From positions 12,977-76,976 of the forward strand of contig JACKHP010000022.1 in NCBI GenBank assembly GCA_020638905.1: a stretch of 64,000 nucleotides of DNA, written 5' to 3'. The position numbers and the translations under genes were made by a program. Shown in pieces: positions 8,403-17,460 of the stretch (position 1 is its first letter; each line of letters opens with the position of its first letter). Source of the DNA: Planctomycetota bacterium (GTDB lineage: Bacteria; Planctomycetota; B15-G4). Under the pieces are notes generated by a model. The model was not told the origin of the DNA and did not search any database. It worked only from the letters and a program-made list of their open reading frames with translations.

Positions 8403-9107
8403 GTGAGCGGATCACCCCGCCGCATCGAGGTGCGCTTCGGGACGAGCACCGGCTGCCTGTGCGTGCCCGCCGCCGAAGCGCCGGACGGTCGCCGTCCGCC
8501 GCTGCTCGTCGCGTTCCACGGCCACGGGCAGGACGGCGCGCGCCACGCGCGCTGGATGGGCGCCGCCGCGCCACCGCGCTTCGCCGCCGCCTTCCCCGAC
8601 GGGCTGTTCCCGTTCGAGGTGCGCCGTCCCGGCCGGCCGATCCGCATCGGCCACGCGTGGTACGTCTTCGACGGCGACCGCGAACACCTGGCCGCCGAAC
8701 TCGCCGGCGTCGGCGAGGTCGTGTGGACGATCATCGACACCGCCGCACGCGAACTGCACGCCGACCGCTCGCGCGTCTGGCTCGCCGGCTTCAGCCAAGG
8801 CACGTACCTCGTGCACGTGCTCGCGCTCTCGCGTCCCGAACGCGTCGCCGGCTGGATCGCCCAGGCCGGCGGCTTCCGCCCGGAGTACCTGGGCGGGCGC
8901 GCGTTGCCGCGCCTCGACGGACGTCCCGTGCTGCTGCAGCACGGCGAGCACGACGAGGCGTTGCCCGTGGCCCGCTCGCACGAGATCGCCGAACTCCTCG
9001 GCGGCCTCGGCGCCGACGTGACGCTCGAGACCTACGACGCCGGACACGCCATCACGCCCGCGATGGCCGACGCCGCGCGCCGTTGGCTCGACGCAAGGGA
9101 GGCGTAG
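8403..9107 (+). CDS. alpha/beta-hydrolase, esterase/PHB depolymerase-like
   Basis: 234 residues. GTG start at 8403 with GAGG 7 bases upstream; no signal peptide. The alpha/beta-hydrolase triad is visible: nucleophile Ser in GFSQG, an Asp in GEHDEALP and a His in DAGHAITP. HGHGQDG near residue 37 would form the oxyanion hole. The family includes carboxylesterases and short-chain depolymerases; substrate unknown. Confidence 0.82.
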   Translation: MSGSPRRIEVRFGTSTGCLCVPAAEAPDGRRPPLLVAFHGHGQDGARHARWMGAAAPPRFAAAFPDGLFPFEVRRPGRPIRIGHAWYVFDGDREHLAAELAGVGEVVWTIIDTAARELHADRSRVWLAGFSQGTYLVHVLALSRPERVAGWIAQAGGFRPEYLGGRALPRLDGRPVLLQHGEHDEALPVARSHEIAELLGGLGADVTLETYDAGHAITPAMADAARRWLDAREA

Positions 9108-9680
9108 GGTGATCCGTGTGCGCGGCCCGGCGGAGGCGAGCCTCGTGCGCGGCCCGGCGACGTGCTCGGGACGGAGAGGACGATCCGTGTGCGCGGCCCG
9201 GCGACGTGCTCGGGTTCCAGCGCCCGGCTCCGGTCCTCGGGGACGCCGCCTGCGGCGACGTCCCCTGCGGAGGTCGCCGGGCACTGGACCCTGCGCGCGT
9301 CTTGGTCCGCGCATGCGGAGTCGGGTGAGGGAATGAGCGTCGGCGGATGACGTCGTCGAGCACGGGGTGCGGCGCTTGGGGCAGCATCGAGTGCGGTCGG
9401 CGATTTGCGCGCGGTGGGCGCGCCCGCAGGGGCGGGGCTCGCGGTCGACGGGGGCTCGAACAGTCCTCGCGGCCCTGCGGGCCGCTGCGGAACTCGCCCC
9501 CGCCGACGGCAAGATCCTCGGGGCGCGCGGGGGGAGCGCGTCGAGAGAGCGAAGCGACGCGCTCGCTGCGCGAGCGACGCCGCGGCGGAGTGCGTGGGTG
9601 CGCGTGCCTGGCGACTCGCTGCGCTCGTCGCTCGGGGGCTGAGCGTTCGTCGGGTTCGGTATCGGCTGCGACTGCGGAGT

Positions 9681-9728
9681 CGGCTTCGGCTTCGGCTTCG
9701 GCTTCGGCTTCGGCTTCGGGTTCGGCTA
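9681..9728. repeat. tandem hexamer array (GGCTTC)n
   Basis: About seven consecutive copies of GGCTTC with one altered unit (GGGTTC) near the end. Hexamers keep the reading frame, so the array would encode Ser/Ala- or Arg/Ser-type dipeptide runs, but no gene is convincing here. Such simple repeats are length-variable. Confidence 0.85.
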
Positions 9729-10089
9729 CTCGAGCTCGCGCAACATTCGCGACGACGCCTCACTCGATGCGCGTGATGGCGCGCTCCGAGGCACATGCCC
9801 AGCGCGCTGCGAGTTCCGCAGCCGCCGCAGGCGGCGAGGACTGTCCGAAGCTGCGCGCTGCTGCGTGACGATCGTCAGCGGGCGCGCACGCAGCGCCCCG
9901 AAACGCCGCGCGCGCGGTGGGCGCCGCGTCACGCCGCCACTTGGCTCGCGTCCGCCGAGCCGTTCATCCTTTCCCTCTCGCGAAGGGAGCGCCGCGCGAG
10001 CAGCGGCGGGCGATGTGGGACGGAGGCCAGGTGTTCCCCCACCTGGCCGCAGTCCCACGTCGCCCGACGCGTCGCGCATGGGGCCGACC

Positions 10090-10116
10090 TTGCGTCACTT
10101 CCCTTCCTGCTAGAAT
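10090..10116 (+). promoter_or_regulatory. probable promoter of the FG-GAP gene
   Basis: TGC TAGAAT (extended -10, hexamer 10111-10116) with TTGCGT at 10090-10095 as a possible -35, spacing 15. The predicted start of transcription is about 20 bases before the strong ribosome site GAGGAGAGG (10131-10139) and ATG 10144. Confidence 0.5.
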
Positions 10117-10143
10117 GGGCACGACCTGCTGAGGAGAGGTTCG

Positions 10144-12270
10144 ATGCTCGCCGTGCGTGTCCTGGTGGTGATCCTCGCGGTCTGCGTGTCGCCGACGACG
10201 GCGCAGAAGATCGGGGTCGTGCAGTCGCACGTCAAGATCAGCGAGACGTTCGGGAACTTCGGCGGCGGGCTGCCGAAGGGGGCGCTGTTCGGCAACGCGC
10301 TCGCAGCGCTCGACGATCTCGACGGCGACGGGGTGGCCGACCTCGCGGTGGGCGCGCCCGGCGAGGACGCGGTCTACATCCTGTTCATGACGGCCGGAGG
10401 GACCGTGGCCGACAGCCGACGCCTCGACGGCCTCGACGTGCCGGCGATCACCGAGGGCGACGCGTTCGGGTCGGCGCTGGCGTTCCTCGGTGATCTCGAC
10501 GGCGACGGCGCGCCCGAGCTCGCGGTGGGCGAACCGGACACGGTCGACGGCGGGACGTTGCACGTGCTCACGCTCGACACCGACGGATCGGTCCTGGCCT
10601 CGCGCGTGGTCCGGTCCGACGACGGCCTGCCGGCGACGCTCGACGAGGGCGACCAGTTCGGCGCGTCGGTGGCCGTGTTGGGCGACCTGAACGGCGACGA
10701 GATCCCCGAACTCGTGGTCGGCGCCCCGGGCGACGACGACGGCCTCGGCACGAACTCCGGCGCGGTCTGGGTGCTGTTCCTCGACGAAGGTGGACTCGTC
10801 GTGGTGGCGTCCAAGATCAGCGACACCCAGGGCAACTTCGCGGCGCAGCTCGGGGTCGCCGATCGCTTCGGCACCTCGGTGGCCGGTCTCGGCGACCTCG
10901 ACGGCGACGGGATCCCCGACCTCGCCGTGGGCGCCATCCAGGACGACGACCCGCTCACCGCGAGTGACGAGGACGATCTCGGCATCTCGCTCGAGGTCGA
11001 CAGCGGCGCGGTCTGGATCCTCTTCCTCGACGAGACGGGCGCGGCGCTCGACTACCAGAAGATCAGCAACCGGCACGGCAACTTCTCGAACTGCACGATC
11101 GACGACGTGCTCGACGAGCTGCACTTCCTGTTCGACGACGACGACTTCCGCGACGCCGTCGACGACGCCTGCACCCTCGACAGCGGCGACCACTTCGGGT
11201 GCTCGCTCGCGGCGCTGGGCGACATCGACGGGGACGGCCTGCCCGACCTCGCGGTCGGGGCGCGCGCCGACGACGACGGCAACGGCAGCAACTCGGGCGC
11301 GATCTGGGTGCTGCAGCTCGCCAGCAGCGGGAAGGTGCGCAAGAAGCACAAGATCAGCGACTCCAAGGGCAAGTTCAGCGGACAGCTCGACCCGGGCGAC
11401 CGATTCGGGTACTCCGTCGCGGTCTTCTTGGGCGAGGACGGACCGACCGCGGGTCTGGGCTCGCTGCCGCTGGCCGTGGGTGCGCCGGGCGACGACGACG
11501 GGGGCGCCCCGAAGGACGCCGAGGAAGACCGCGGCGCACTCTGGCTGCTGCGCGTGGCCGACTTCGCCGGCATCGCGTCGTTCGACGGCGAGCTCTCCGT
11601 GGGGGACAAGGTCGACGGTGCCATCACGGCGGGCGGCGAACACCGCTTCGCGTTCGAGGCGGTGCAGGGCAGCGTGGTCACGTTCGTGGCCAGACGACGC
11701 CGCAATCCCGTCGAGCCCACGCTCGCGCTCGACGACGGAGAGAGCGAACTCGCCGGGCCGTCCGACACGGTGGTCTCGCCCAAGGTCGCGCGCATCAAGA
11801 AGTTCGCCATCGAGAGCACCGGGTCGTACACGATCGCCGTCGGCAACGCCTCGGAAGCGGGGGGCGACTACCGCCTGGCGAGCAAGGCCAAGCAGCCCAA
11901 GAAGATCGTCGCCTCGGTGGTGGTGCCCGACGGCGCGCCGGTCGACGCCGCGAGCTTCGAGGCCCTCGCCGGCTGGACGCTGAAGGTGCTCGTGGTCAAG
12001 CCGTCGAACAAGGCCTGTGACGACGCGGACGCGAACGGCCTCGTCCCGCAGCTCGTGGCGTTGCGCGGTCCCGACGACGGCGCGCTCGATCTCGACGGCC
12101 TGCTCACCACGACGAAGAGCGGCGCACTCGTCCTGAAGGGTGTCGAGCTGCCGCTCACGGGCACCTACACGCTCGAGCTCATGGGCACCGACGGGACGTC
12201 GGGCTGCGCGAAGGTCGTCGGCAAGCTGCTCGTGCCGAAGGGCCAGAAGCTCTTCGTCCCCGAGCCGTGA
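10144..12270 (+). CDS. secreted FG-GAP calcium-binding beta-propeller protein
   Basis: 708 residues with signal peptide (cleavage near TTAQK). Roughly seven FG-GAP blades, each with the loop DLDGDGxxDLAVGAP, a D-x-D-G-D calcium site, alternating with KISDTQGNF or KISDSKGKF strands. From about residue 485 a pre-peptidase C-terminal-like beta-sandwich follows (GDKVDGAITAGGEHRFAFEA), then a last beta domain. Unlike the other propellers here it lacks the PFKGG end module. Likely an extracellular or envelope structural/adhesion protein. It converges on the next FG-GAP gene, 18 bases away. Confidence 0.88.
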   Translation: MLAVRVLVVILAVCVSPTTAQKIGVVQSHVKISETFGNFGGGLPKGALFGNALAALDDLDGDGVADLAVGAPGEDAVYILFMTAGGTVADSRRLDGLDVPAITEGDAFGSALAFLGDLDGDGAPELAVGEPDTVDGGTLHVLTLDTDGSVLASRVVRSDDGLPATLDEGDQFGASVAVLGDLNGDEIPELVVGAPGDDDGLGTNSGAVWVLFLDEGGLVVVASKISDTQGNFAAQLGVADRFGTSVAGLGDLDGDGIPDLAVGAIQDDDPLTASDEDDLGISLEVDSGAVWILFLDETGAALDYQKISNRHGNFSNCTIDDVLDELHFLFDDDDFRDAVDDACTLDSGDHFGCSLAALGDIDGDGLPDLAVGARADDDGNGSNSGAIWVLQLASSGKVRKKHKISDSKGKFSGQLDPGDRFGYSVAVFLGEDGPTAGLGSLPLAVGAPGDDDGGAPKDAEEDRGALWLLRVADFAGIASFDGELSVGDKVDGAITAGGEHRFAFEAVQGSVVTFVARRRRNPVEPTLALDDGESELAGPSDTVVSPKVARIKKFAIESTGSYTIAVGNASEAGGDYRLASKAKQPKKIVASVVVPDGAPVDAASFEALAGWTLKVLVVKPSNKACDDADANGLVPQLVALRGPDDGALDLDGLLTTTKSGALVLKGVELPLTGTYTLELMGTDGTSGCAKVVGKLLVPKGQKLFVPEP

Positions 12271-12288
12271 AGAAGGGGCGCGTGCGCT

Positions 12289-13839
12289 TCAGCGCGTGCC
12301 GATCGCGAGCGCGTTGGCGAGCGTGAAGCCGCCGGACGCGCCCGCGTCGACGAAGACCGCCTGCACGAGGGTCGGGGCGCCGAGCACGGACGACGTGCGC
12401 GCCTCGAACGTGAGTCGTCCCGAGTCGTCGAGCGCGACCGCCTGCAGCACGTCGGGCGACGGGACGAGCACGCCGCCGGCGAACGGCGCCCACGCGAGGC
12501 GCGCACCGGACACCAGCCAGCCCGCCGCGCGCGGCGCGAACGAGAGCGTGACGCGCACGCGCACGGAGTCGACGTGCGCGCACAGGCATGGCGCGCCCTC
12601 CGTGCCCGGCGAGGCGAGTCCGAGCCCGACGACGAGCGGACGGCTCCAGCTCGACGCCACGACGTGCGCGGCACCGCTGCCGGGCGCGTCGGGCGCGCCG
12701 ACCAGCAGCCGCGCGTCGAGCAGCGCGAGCGCGGCGCCGAAGCGCGCGTCCGAGGCGTCGTGGGCCGACAGCCGCGCCGTGGGGACGAACGGGCCTGCCG
12801 CGCCGGAGCGCTCGAAGAGCTGCACCTGTCCGCGCGGACCGTCGGGCGCGCCGGCCGCGAGCACGTCGTCCCGCGCGGCGAGCGCGCGGCCGAGTCCGCG
12901 CGGCGGGACGCCGGGCAGCACGTCGGGAGCGCGCAGCACGTCGATCATCGTCCAGGCGTCGTCGACGACGGCGAACACGAACAGCGCGCCCTCGTCGCGT
13001 GCGCCGTCCCACGTCCAGCGTGGGGCGGAGACGACCGCGGTGTCGCCGAGCAGCGCGACGGCCCGTCCGTAGTCGACGTCCGGGGCGGGCACGAGATCCG
13101 ACTCGAGGCGCGCCACCTGGGCCCAGTAGCCCTCGACGTCGCGCTCGAAGAGGAAGGCCGCGCCGAACCCGTCCCCCGGCGTGCCCACCGCCGCGCGGTC
13201 GCCGCGCAGTGCCACCGACGTGCCGAGGTACGGCGTCGTGCCGCCGTCCTCGGTGAGCTTGCCGGTCTGGCTCCAGCCGCGGGACGTGCGCTCGAAGACG
13301 TCGACCGCGCCGCGGTCGTCGCCGCCCGAGTCGTCGCCCGGACGTCCCACCAGGAGCGTGTCGTGCTCGAGCGCGAGCGCGGTGCCGAAGCCTTCGGCGC
13401 CGACGTGCTCGCCGCGCGGACGCAGCGTGACGACGTGGGTCCAGACGCCGTGCCGACGCTCGAACACGTGTACGGCGCCGGCGAAGGGCGCGGCCCCGGA
13501 GTCGAGCGGTGCGCCGACGACCGCCACGTCGCCGTCGAGCGCGACGGACGCGCCGAAGTCGTCGCCCGGCGTCCCGCCGTCGGGCGGGACGAGCACGAAG
13601 GGCGGCGAGGTGTCGTCGTCGAAGAGGTACGCCAGCCGTCCGGAGCAGCCGACCAGCGTGCGCGAGCCGCGGGCGGCGAGCGCGCGTCCGAAGGCGAGAC
13701 CGGCACGTGCGTCGGGTGCGTCCAGGCGCGCGATCTCGCACTGCGCACGCGCGGCGCGCGGGACGCACAGCAGCGCGGCGAGCAGCACGAGCGCGCCCGG
13801 CCACGGAGCGGTCTGGCGAGCGTGCGGCGGGACGTCCAT
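12289..13839 (-). CDS. secreted FG-GAP beta-propeller with PFxGG C-terminal module
   Basis: 516 residues, signal peptide ending AARAQC. Repeated blades with GxAVALxGDxAVVGAP and an inserted 'HVFERRHGVWTHV' strand pattern, as in FG-GAP propellers without Ca loops. The end carries the module WAPFAGGVLVPSPDVLQ found in several window proteins. TAGGCT at 13851-13846 lies only 6 bases before the ATG, so the transcript may be leaderless. Confidence 0.84.
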   Translation of the reverse strand: MDVPPHARQTAPWPGALVLLAALLCVPRAARAQCEIARLDAPDARAGLAFGRALAARGSRTLVGCSGRLAYLFDDDTSPPFVLVPPDGGTPGDDFGASVALDGDVAVVGAPLDSGAAPFAGAVHVFERRHGVWTHVVTLRPRGEHVGAEGFGTALALEHDTLLVGRPGDDSGGDDRGAVDVFERTSRGWSQTGKLTEDGGTTPYLGTSVALRGDRAAVGTPGDGFGAAFLFERDVEGYWAQVARLESDLVPAPDVDYGRAVALLGDTAVVSAPRWTWDGARDEGALFVFAVVDDAWTMIDVLRAPDVLPGVPPRGLGRALAARDDVLAAGAPDGPRGQVQLFERSGAAGPFVPTARLSAHDASDARFGAALALLDARLLVGAPDAPGSGAAHVVASSWSRPLVVGLGLASPGTEGAPCLCAHVDSVRVRVTLSFAPRAAGWLVSGARLAWAPFAGGVLVPSPDVLQAVALDDSGRLTFEARTSSVLGAPTLVQAVFVDAGASGGFTLANALAIGTR

Positions 13840-13845
13840 CCCGTG

Positions 13846-13851
13846 AGCCTA
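13846..13851 (-). promoter_or_regulatory. possible -10 (TAGGCT) of a leaderless transcript
   Basis: Read on the minus strand, TAGGCT ends 6 bases before ATG 13839. That distance places the transcription start at or next to the start codon. Confidence 0.28.
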
Positions 13852-14072
13852 CCCGCCGTGCGCCGGAGCGGCCACGCGCCGGCCGCGGCGTCGGCGGCCG
13901 GATCGCCGGATCGTCCGGCGCACGCGTGTCACGCGCGCCGGTGGATCGGCCGCGCGGCCGCGCGTAGGATCGGCCTCGCGCGGCCGGCCCGGTGCGCGAC
14001 GGCGCGTGTTCCGCGGGCCTTCGCGCGGCGCCGCGTCCGCCTCGTCACCGTCCTCCCGAGCGTCCCCTCCGC

Positions 14073-15194
14073 ATGCAGACCGCGCGCATCCTCGTGGTGG
14101 ACGACGAGCCGGGCATGCTGCACGGCGTCGAGCGCGTGCTCGGTGCGCGCTACCGCGTCACGGCCTGTCGCACCGCCGAGGAGGCTCTCGCGGCGGTGCA
14201 CGAGCGCGCGCCCGACCTGGCGATCCTCGACATCCGCATGCCGGGACCCGACGGCTTCGAGCTCGCGGCACGGCTGCGCGAGGTCGTGCCCGACCTCGAC
14301 GTGATCTACATGACCGGCGTGGTGCACGAGCTCGACGCGCAGCTCATCCGCGCCATCCAGGAGAAGGCCTTCTTCTTCATCCAGAAGCCGTTCGACCGCG
14401 AGGTGCTGCTGGCGCTCGTGCGGCGCTGCCTCGAGGTGCGCGAGCTCGCGGCGCAGAACCGCCGCTACACCGAGCTGCTCGAGAGCGAGATGGCGTCGGC
14501 GCGCGCGTTCCAGCTCGGCATGCTGCCGGCGCGCTCGGCGAAGGTCGAGGGCGTGGCTGTCGACGGCCTCTACGAGACCTGCGAGGCCCTCGGCGGCGAC
14601 TTCTTCGACCACATCCCGGCGGGGCGCGGCAAGCTCGCCTTCCTGCAGGCCGACGTGAGCGGACACGGCGTGCGCGCGGCACTCCTGGTGGGCGTGCTCA
14701 AGGCGGCGTTCCACGACGCGGCCGACGCGCACCACCGACCGCGCGAGGTGCTGCGGCGCATCGGCAAGGGACTGCAGAGCTTCGACGACGGCAGCTTCGT
14801 GACCGTCTTCTGCGGTCTCGTCGACACGCGCGCCGGAACGCTCGCCTGGGCGAACGCGGGCCATCCCCCGGCGCTCCTGTGGGGCGGCGAGCGTACGCTC
14901 GAGGAGCTGCCGCGCACCGGACTCGTCATCTCGCCCGCGCTCGACGACCTCGACTGGGAGGAGCGCAGCGTGCCGTTCGGGCCGGACGACGTGTTGCTCG
15001 TGTGCACCGACGGCGTGCACGAGACGCGCGGCGAAGGAGGCGCGTTCGGTCGCGAGCGCCTGCGCGGGACCGTCGCCGGCTGCGGTGAGCGCGGTGCGGC
15101 ACTGCTGCGCCGGGTGGTCGACGAGGTGGTCGCCTTCCGTGGCGGGCGGCCCCAGGACGACGACCTCTCGCTGCTGACCCTGCGGCGCACCTGA
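14073..15194 (+). CDS. response regulator with PP2C/SpoIIE phosphatase output
   Basis: 373 residues. Residues 1-120 are a receiver domain: acidic pair in VVDDEPG, phospho-acceptor Asp in AILDIRMPG, Thr in YMTG and Lys in IQKPFD. A short coiled segment leads to a SpoIIE/RsbU-type PP2C domain: GGDFFD, QADVSGHG and TDGVHETR supply the metal-binding Asp residues, and QDDDLSLLTL ends it. The protein should dephosphorylate a Ser/Thr-phosphorylated partner, classically an anti-anti-sigma factor, when its receiver is phosphorylated. No partner or kinase gene is adjacent. Confidence 0.9.
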   Translation: MQTARILVVDDEPGMLHGVERVLGARYRVTACRTAEEALAAVHERAPDLAILDIRMPGPDGFELAARLREVVPDLDVIYMTGVVHELDAQLIRAIQEKAFFFIQKPFDREVLLALVRRCLEVRELAAQNRRYTELLESEMASARAFQLGMLPARSAKVEGVAVDGLYETCEALGGDFFDHIPAGRGKLAFLQADVSGHGVRAALLVGVLKAAFHDAADAHHRPREVLRRIGKGLQSFDDGSFVTVFCGLVDTRAGTLAWANAGHPPALLWGGERTLEELPRTGLVISPALDDLDWEERSVPFGPDDVLLVCTDGVHETRGEGGAFGRERLRGTVAGCGERGAALLRRVVDEVVAFRGGRPQDDDLSLLTLRRT

Positions 15195-15349
15195 CGAGCG
15201 CCGCGCACCTCCCGGTTCCATGCGTCAAAGGTCGTAACCGCCCGGGCACGAGGGCGGAACGACGGGTGCCGGAGCCTGCATCCTGGATCTTCTGCCCGTC
15301 GCCGCGATATACCGACGGCACCCGTTTCCCCCGACGGAGCGAGAGACCC

Positions 15350-16477
15350 ATGCGACTGCTCATCCCCGCTGCACTCGTGATCCTGCTCGTGGCGTTCGCG
15401 CGCCTCCAGGTGCAGGACAGCAACCAGGAAGGCCACGGAGGACACGCCGTCGCCCATGCCGAGAGGGTGAGCTTCGACGAACTCGAGGCCGACAACCCCG
15501 TGCGTCCCGTGCCCGGCAAGCTGGTCGGCCACGACATGGCGGTGGACAGCCTGCCCGACGCCCCCGACGCCGGGCGCGCCCGGCTCGGCCGCTGGCTCTA
15601 CTACGACACCCGCATCTCGGCCGACGGCAGCATCTCGTGCGCCACCTGCCATGTGCCCGAGCACGGTTTCAGCGAGCTGACCCCGGTCTCCACCGGCATC
15701 CGCGGGCAGAAGGGCACGCGCAAGGCGCCCAGCTTCGTGAACGCCGTGTTCGCCTTCTATCCCGAGACCTTCTGGGACGGCCGCGCCGCCAGCCTCGAGG
15801 AGCAGGCCGTCGGTCCGATGGCCAACCCCATCGAGATGGGCAACGAGCACGACGTGGTGGTCAAGACCGTCGCCGGCATCGAGCAGTACCGGCACTACTT
15901 CGAGCAGGCCTTCGGTGACTCGGAGGTCACCCTCGACCGCATCGCGCACGCCATCGCCGACTACGAGCGTACGCGCGTCTCGGCCAACTCGCGCTACGAC
16001 CGCTGGGTCGACGCCGACGAGGACGACGCCGCGGGCCAGGCGCTGCTCAGCCCGCTCGAGATCGAGGGGCACGACCTCTTCTTCGGCGACGCGCTGTGCG
16101 CCACGTGCCACGTCGGCTCGTCGTTCACCGACAGCAAGTACCACAACCTCGGCATCGGCTGGGACGCGGCCACCGGCAAGCTGGCCGACGAGGGGCGCTT
16201 CGTGGTCACGGGCGTGGAGTCCGACCACGGGGCCTTCAAGACGCCCGGCCTGCGCGAGACGACGAGGCATCCTCCGTACATGCACGACGGGTCGCTCGCC
16301 ACACTGAAGGACGTCATGGTGCACTACAACAAGGGTGGCACGCCCAACCCGTGGCTGTCGCCCAAGCTCAAGCCGCTGGGGCTGTCCGACCACCAGCTCG
16401 ACGCGCTCGTGGCCTTCATGGGTGCGCTCGAGGGCGAGGGCTTCATGGACACCGCGCCGAAGCACTTCCCGCAGTGA
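15350..16477 (+). CDS. di-heme cytochrome c peroxidase (CcpA/MauG family)
   Basis: 375 residues from ATG 15350; an uncleaved or cleaved N-terminal signal (LLIPAALVILLVAF) sends it to the periplasm. Two CATCH heme-c motifs (CATCHVPEHGF and CATCHVGSSF) and the family signature FWDGRAASLEEQAVGP plus KTPGLRETTRHPPYMHDGS. Family members reduce hydrogen peroxide or carry out MauG-like oxidations, using a high-potential and a low-potential heme. Probably co-transcribed with the following SIMPL gene, 32 bases downstream. Confidence 0.92.
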   Translation: MRLLIPAALVILLVAFARLQVQDSNQEGHGGHAVAHAERVSFDELEADNPVRPVPGKLVGHDMAVDSLPDAPDAGRARLGRWLYYDTRISADGSISCATCHVPEHGFSELTPVSTGIRGQKGTRKAPSFVNAVFAFYPETFWDGRAASLEEQAVGPMANPIEMGNEHDVVVKTVAGIEQYRHYFEQAFGDSEVTLDRIAHAIADYERTRVSANSRYDRWVDADEDDAAGQALLSPLEIEGHDLFFGDALCATCHVGSSFTDSKYHNLGIGWDAATGKLADEGRFVVTGVESDHGAFKTPGLRETTRHPPYMHDGSLATLKDVMVHYNKGGTPNPWLSPKLKPLGLSDHQLDALVAFMGALEGEGFMDTAPKHFPQ

Positions 16478-16509
16478 GCCTGCGCGTCCCGGGGAGGGGA
16501 CGGAGACCC

Positions 16510-17355
16510 ATGCACGAACCGGTTGCCCTCGGCGAGTCCGGCTCGCCCGTCCCCGTCCCCGGCCCGCGGCGCGTCGTGCCGAGGCGTCGCGCGTGGCTCC
16601 CGCTCGCGTTGCTGCTGGCCACGGCGTGCAGCGAGCGTCCGTCCATCGCGGCGCTCGCGCCGCAGCCGACCGAGGTGCGCCAGACGCGCACGATCGAGGT
16701 GGCGGGCACGGGCGTGATGGTCGGCGCGCCGCGCACGGCCACGTTCGACATGCTCATCGAGACCTGGGCGCCGCGCTCGGCCGAGGCCTGGAAGGACCTG
16801 TCCGTCCTGGCCAAGCGCGTCTCGGTGGCGGTGCGCAAGGCCGGCGTGCGCGGCACCGACGTGACCGAGCACGTGATCGAGCTCGAGCCGGCGCTGCACC
16901 GCGAGGTCGAGACGAATCCCTCGCCCGAGCCGGCCGTCGACTCGGCCGCGCTCGACCCGAGCGTCGAGGACGCGCCCGCCGATCCGCTCGGCGACTGGTC
17001 GGCGTACCCACCCGACGCCGCGGGCTACGTCGCGCGGCAGACGTTCACCATCGTGCATCGCGATCCCGACAAGCTGGGACGTGCGCTGTCGAACGGCATG
17101 CGCGTGGGCGGGGTGCGCGTGCTCGATCTCGTGGTGACGCCGAACAACTCCGAGGTGCTGCTCGAGCGCGCCCGCCAGCGCGCGGCCCAGGACGCCAAGG
17201 AACGCGCCGAGATCCTGGCCCAGGAGCTCGGGATGCAGGTCGCGCAACCGCAGGAGATCGAGGAGCTGCTCTCGATCGCCCCGGGCGACGACCGCGAGAA
17301 CCCGCTCATGGCGCGCGTCGAGCTGCGCGTCGTGTTCTCGTTGCGCAGCAACTGA
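16510..17355 (+). CDS. SIMPL (DUF541) domain lipoprotein
   Basis: 281 residues, start ATG 16510 behind GGAG. A signal segment ends LLATAC, an acceptable lipobox, so probably an envelope lipoprotein. The SIMPL domain starts at RTIEVAGTGVMVGAPRTATFDM and ends with LARVELRVVFSLRS-type strands (RVELRVVFSLRS). An insert of about 40 acidic/Pro residues lies mid-domain. SIMPL proteins (E. coli YggE, human IRAK1BP1) are of poorly defined, stress-linked function. Confidence 0.82.
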   Translation: MHEPVALGESGSPVPVPGPRRVVPRRRAWLPLALLLATACSERPSIAALAPQPTEVRQTRTIEVAGTGVMVGAPRTATFDMLIETWAPRSAEAWKDLSVLAKRVSVAVRKAGVRGTDVTEHVIELEPALHREVETNPSPEPAVDSAALDPSVEDAPADPLGDWSAYPPDAAGYVARQTFTIVHRDPDKLGRALSNGMRVGGVRVLDLVVTPNNSEVLLERARQRAAQDAKERAEILAQELGMQVAQPQEIEELLSIAPGDDRENPLMARVELRVVFSLRSN

Positions 17356-17421
17356 CGGACGGCAGGGAAGCCCGCGCGCCGCGACGGCGGGAACGGTGCC
17401 GGCCGATCGACGTCGCGCGGC

Positions 17422-17451
17422 CCGCGCGCCGCCCGCGAGGGCGGCACGCGG
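17422..17451. terminator. GC hairpin between convergent genes
   Basis: GCCGCCC (17428-17434) pairs with GGGCGGC (17439-17445) around a GCGA loop; CCGCG and CGCGG extend the stem past one mismatch. It lies between two convergent stop codons and could serve both strands. No T-tract. Confidence 0.5.
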
Positions 17452-17460
17452 GGCCCGCCC

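Larger units (their letters stand above)
9108..10143. repeat. repeat-rich non-coding island
   Basis: About 1 kb with no credible gene. It holds three direct copies of GTGCGCGGCCCGGCG (in 9111-9132, 9145-9170 and 9182-9214; the last two continue identically through ACGTGCTCGGG), a strong GC hairpin at 9239-9265, an inverted-repeat zone around 9535-9590, and a tandem hexamer array at 9681-9728. Long open frames cross it in several directions but consist of Arg/Ser/Ala runs produced by GC-rich repeats. Base composition and codon positions do not look like the genes on either side. It may be decayed or intergenic repeat DNA. Confidence 0.6.

Noticed and set aside
9681..9728. Possible CRISPR-like array
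   Set aside because: Contiguous six-base units without spacers; a simple tandem repeat.
9032..9796. Minus-strand 254-codon open frame with Arg/Ser repeats
   Set aside because: It is produced by the hexamer array and GC-rich direct repeats, has no ribosome site and overlaps the end of the esterase gene.
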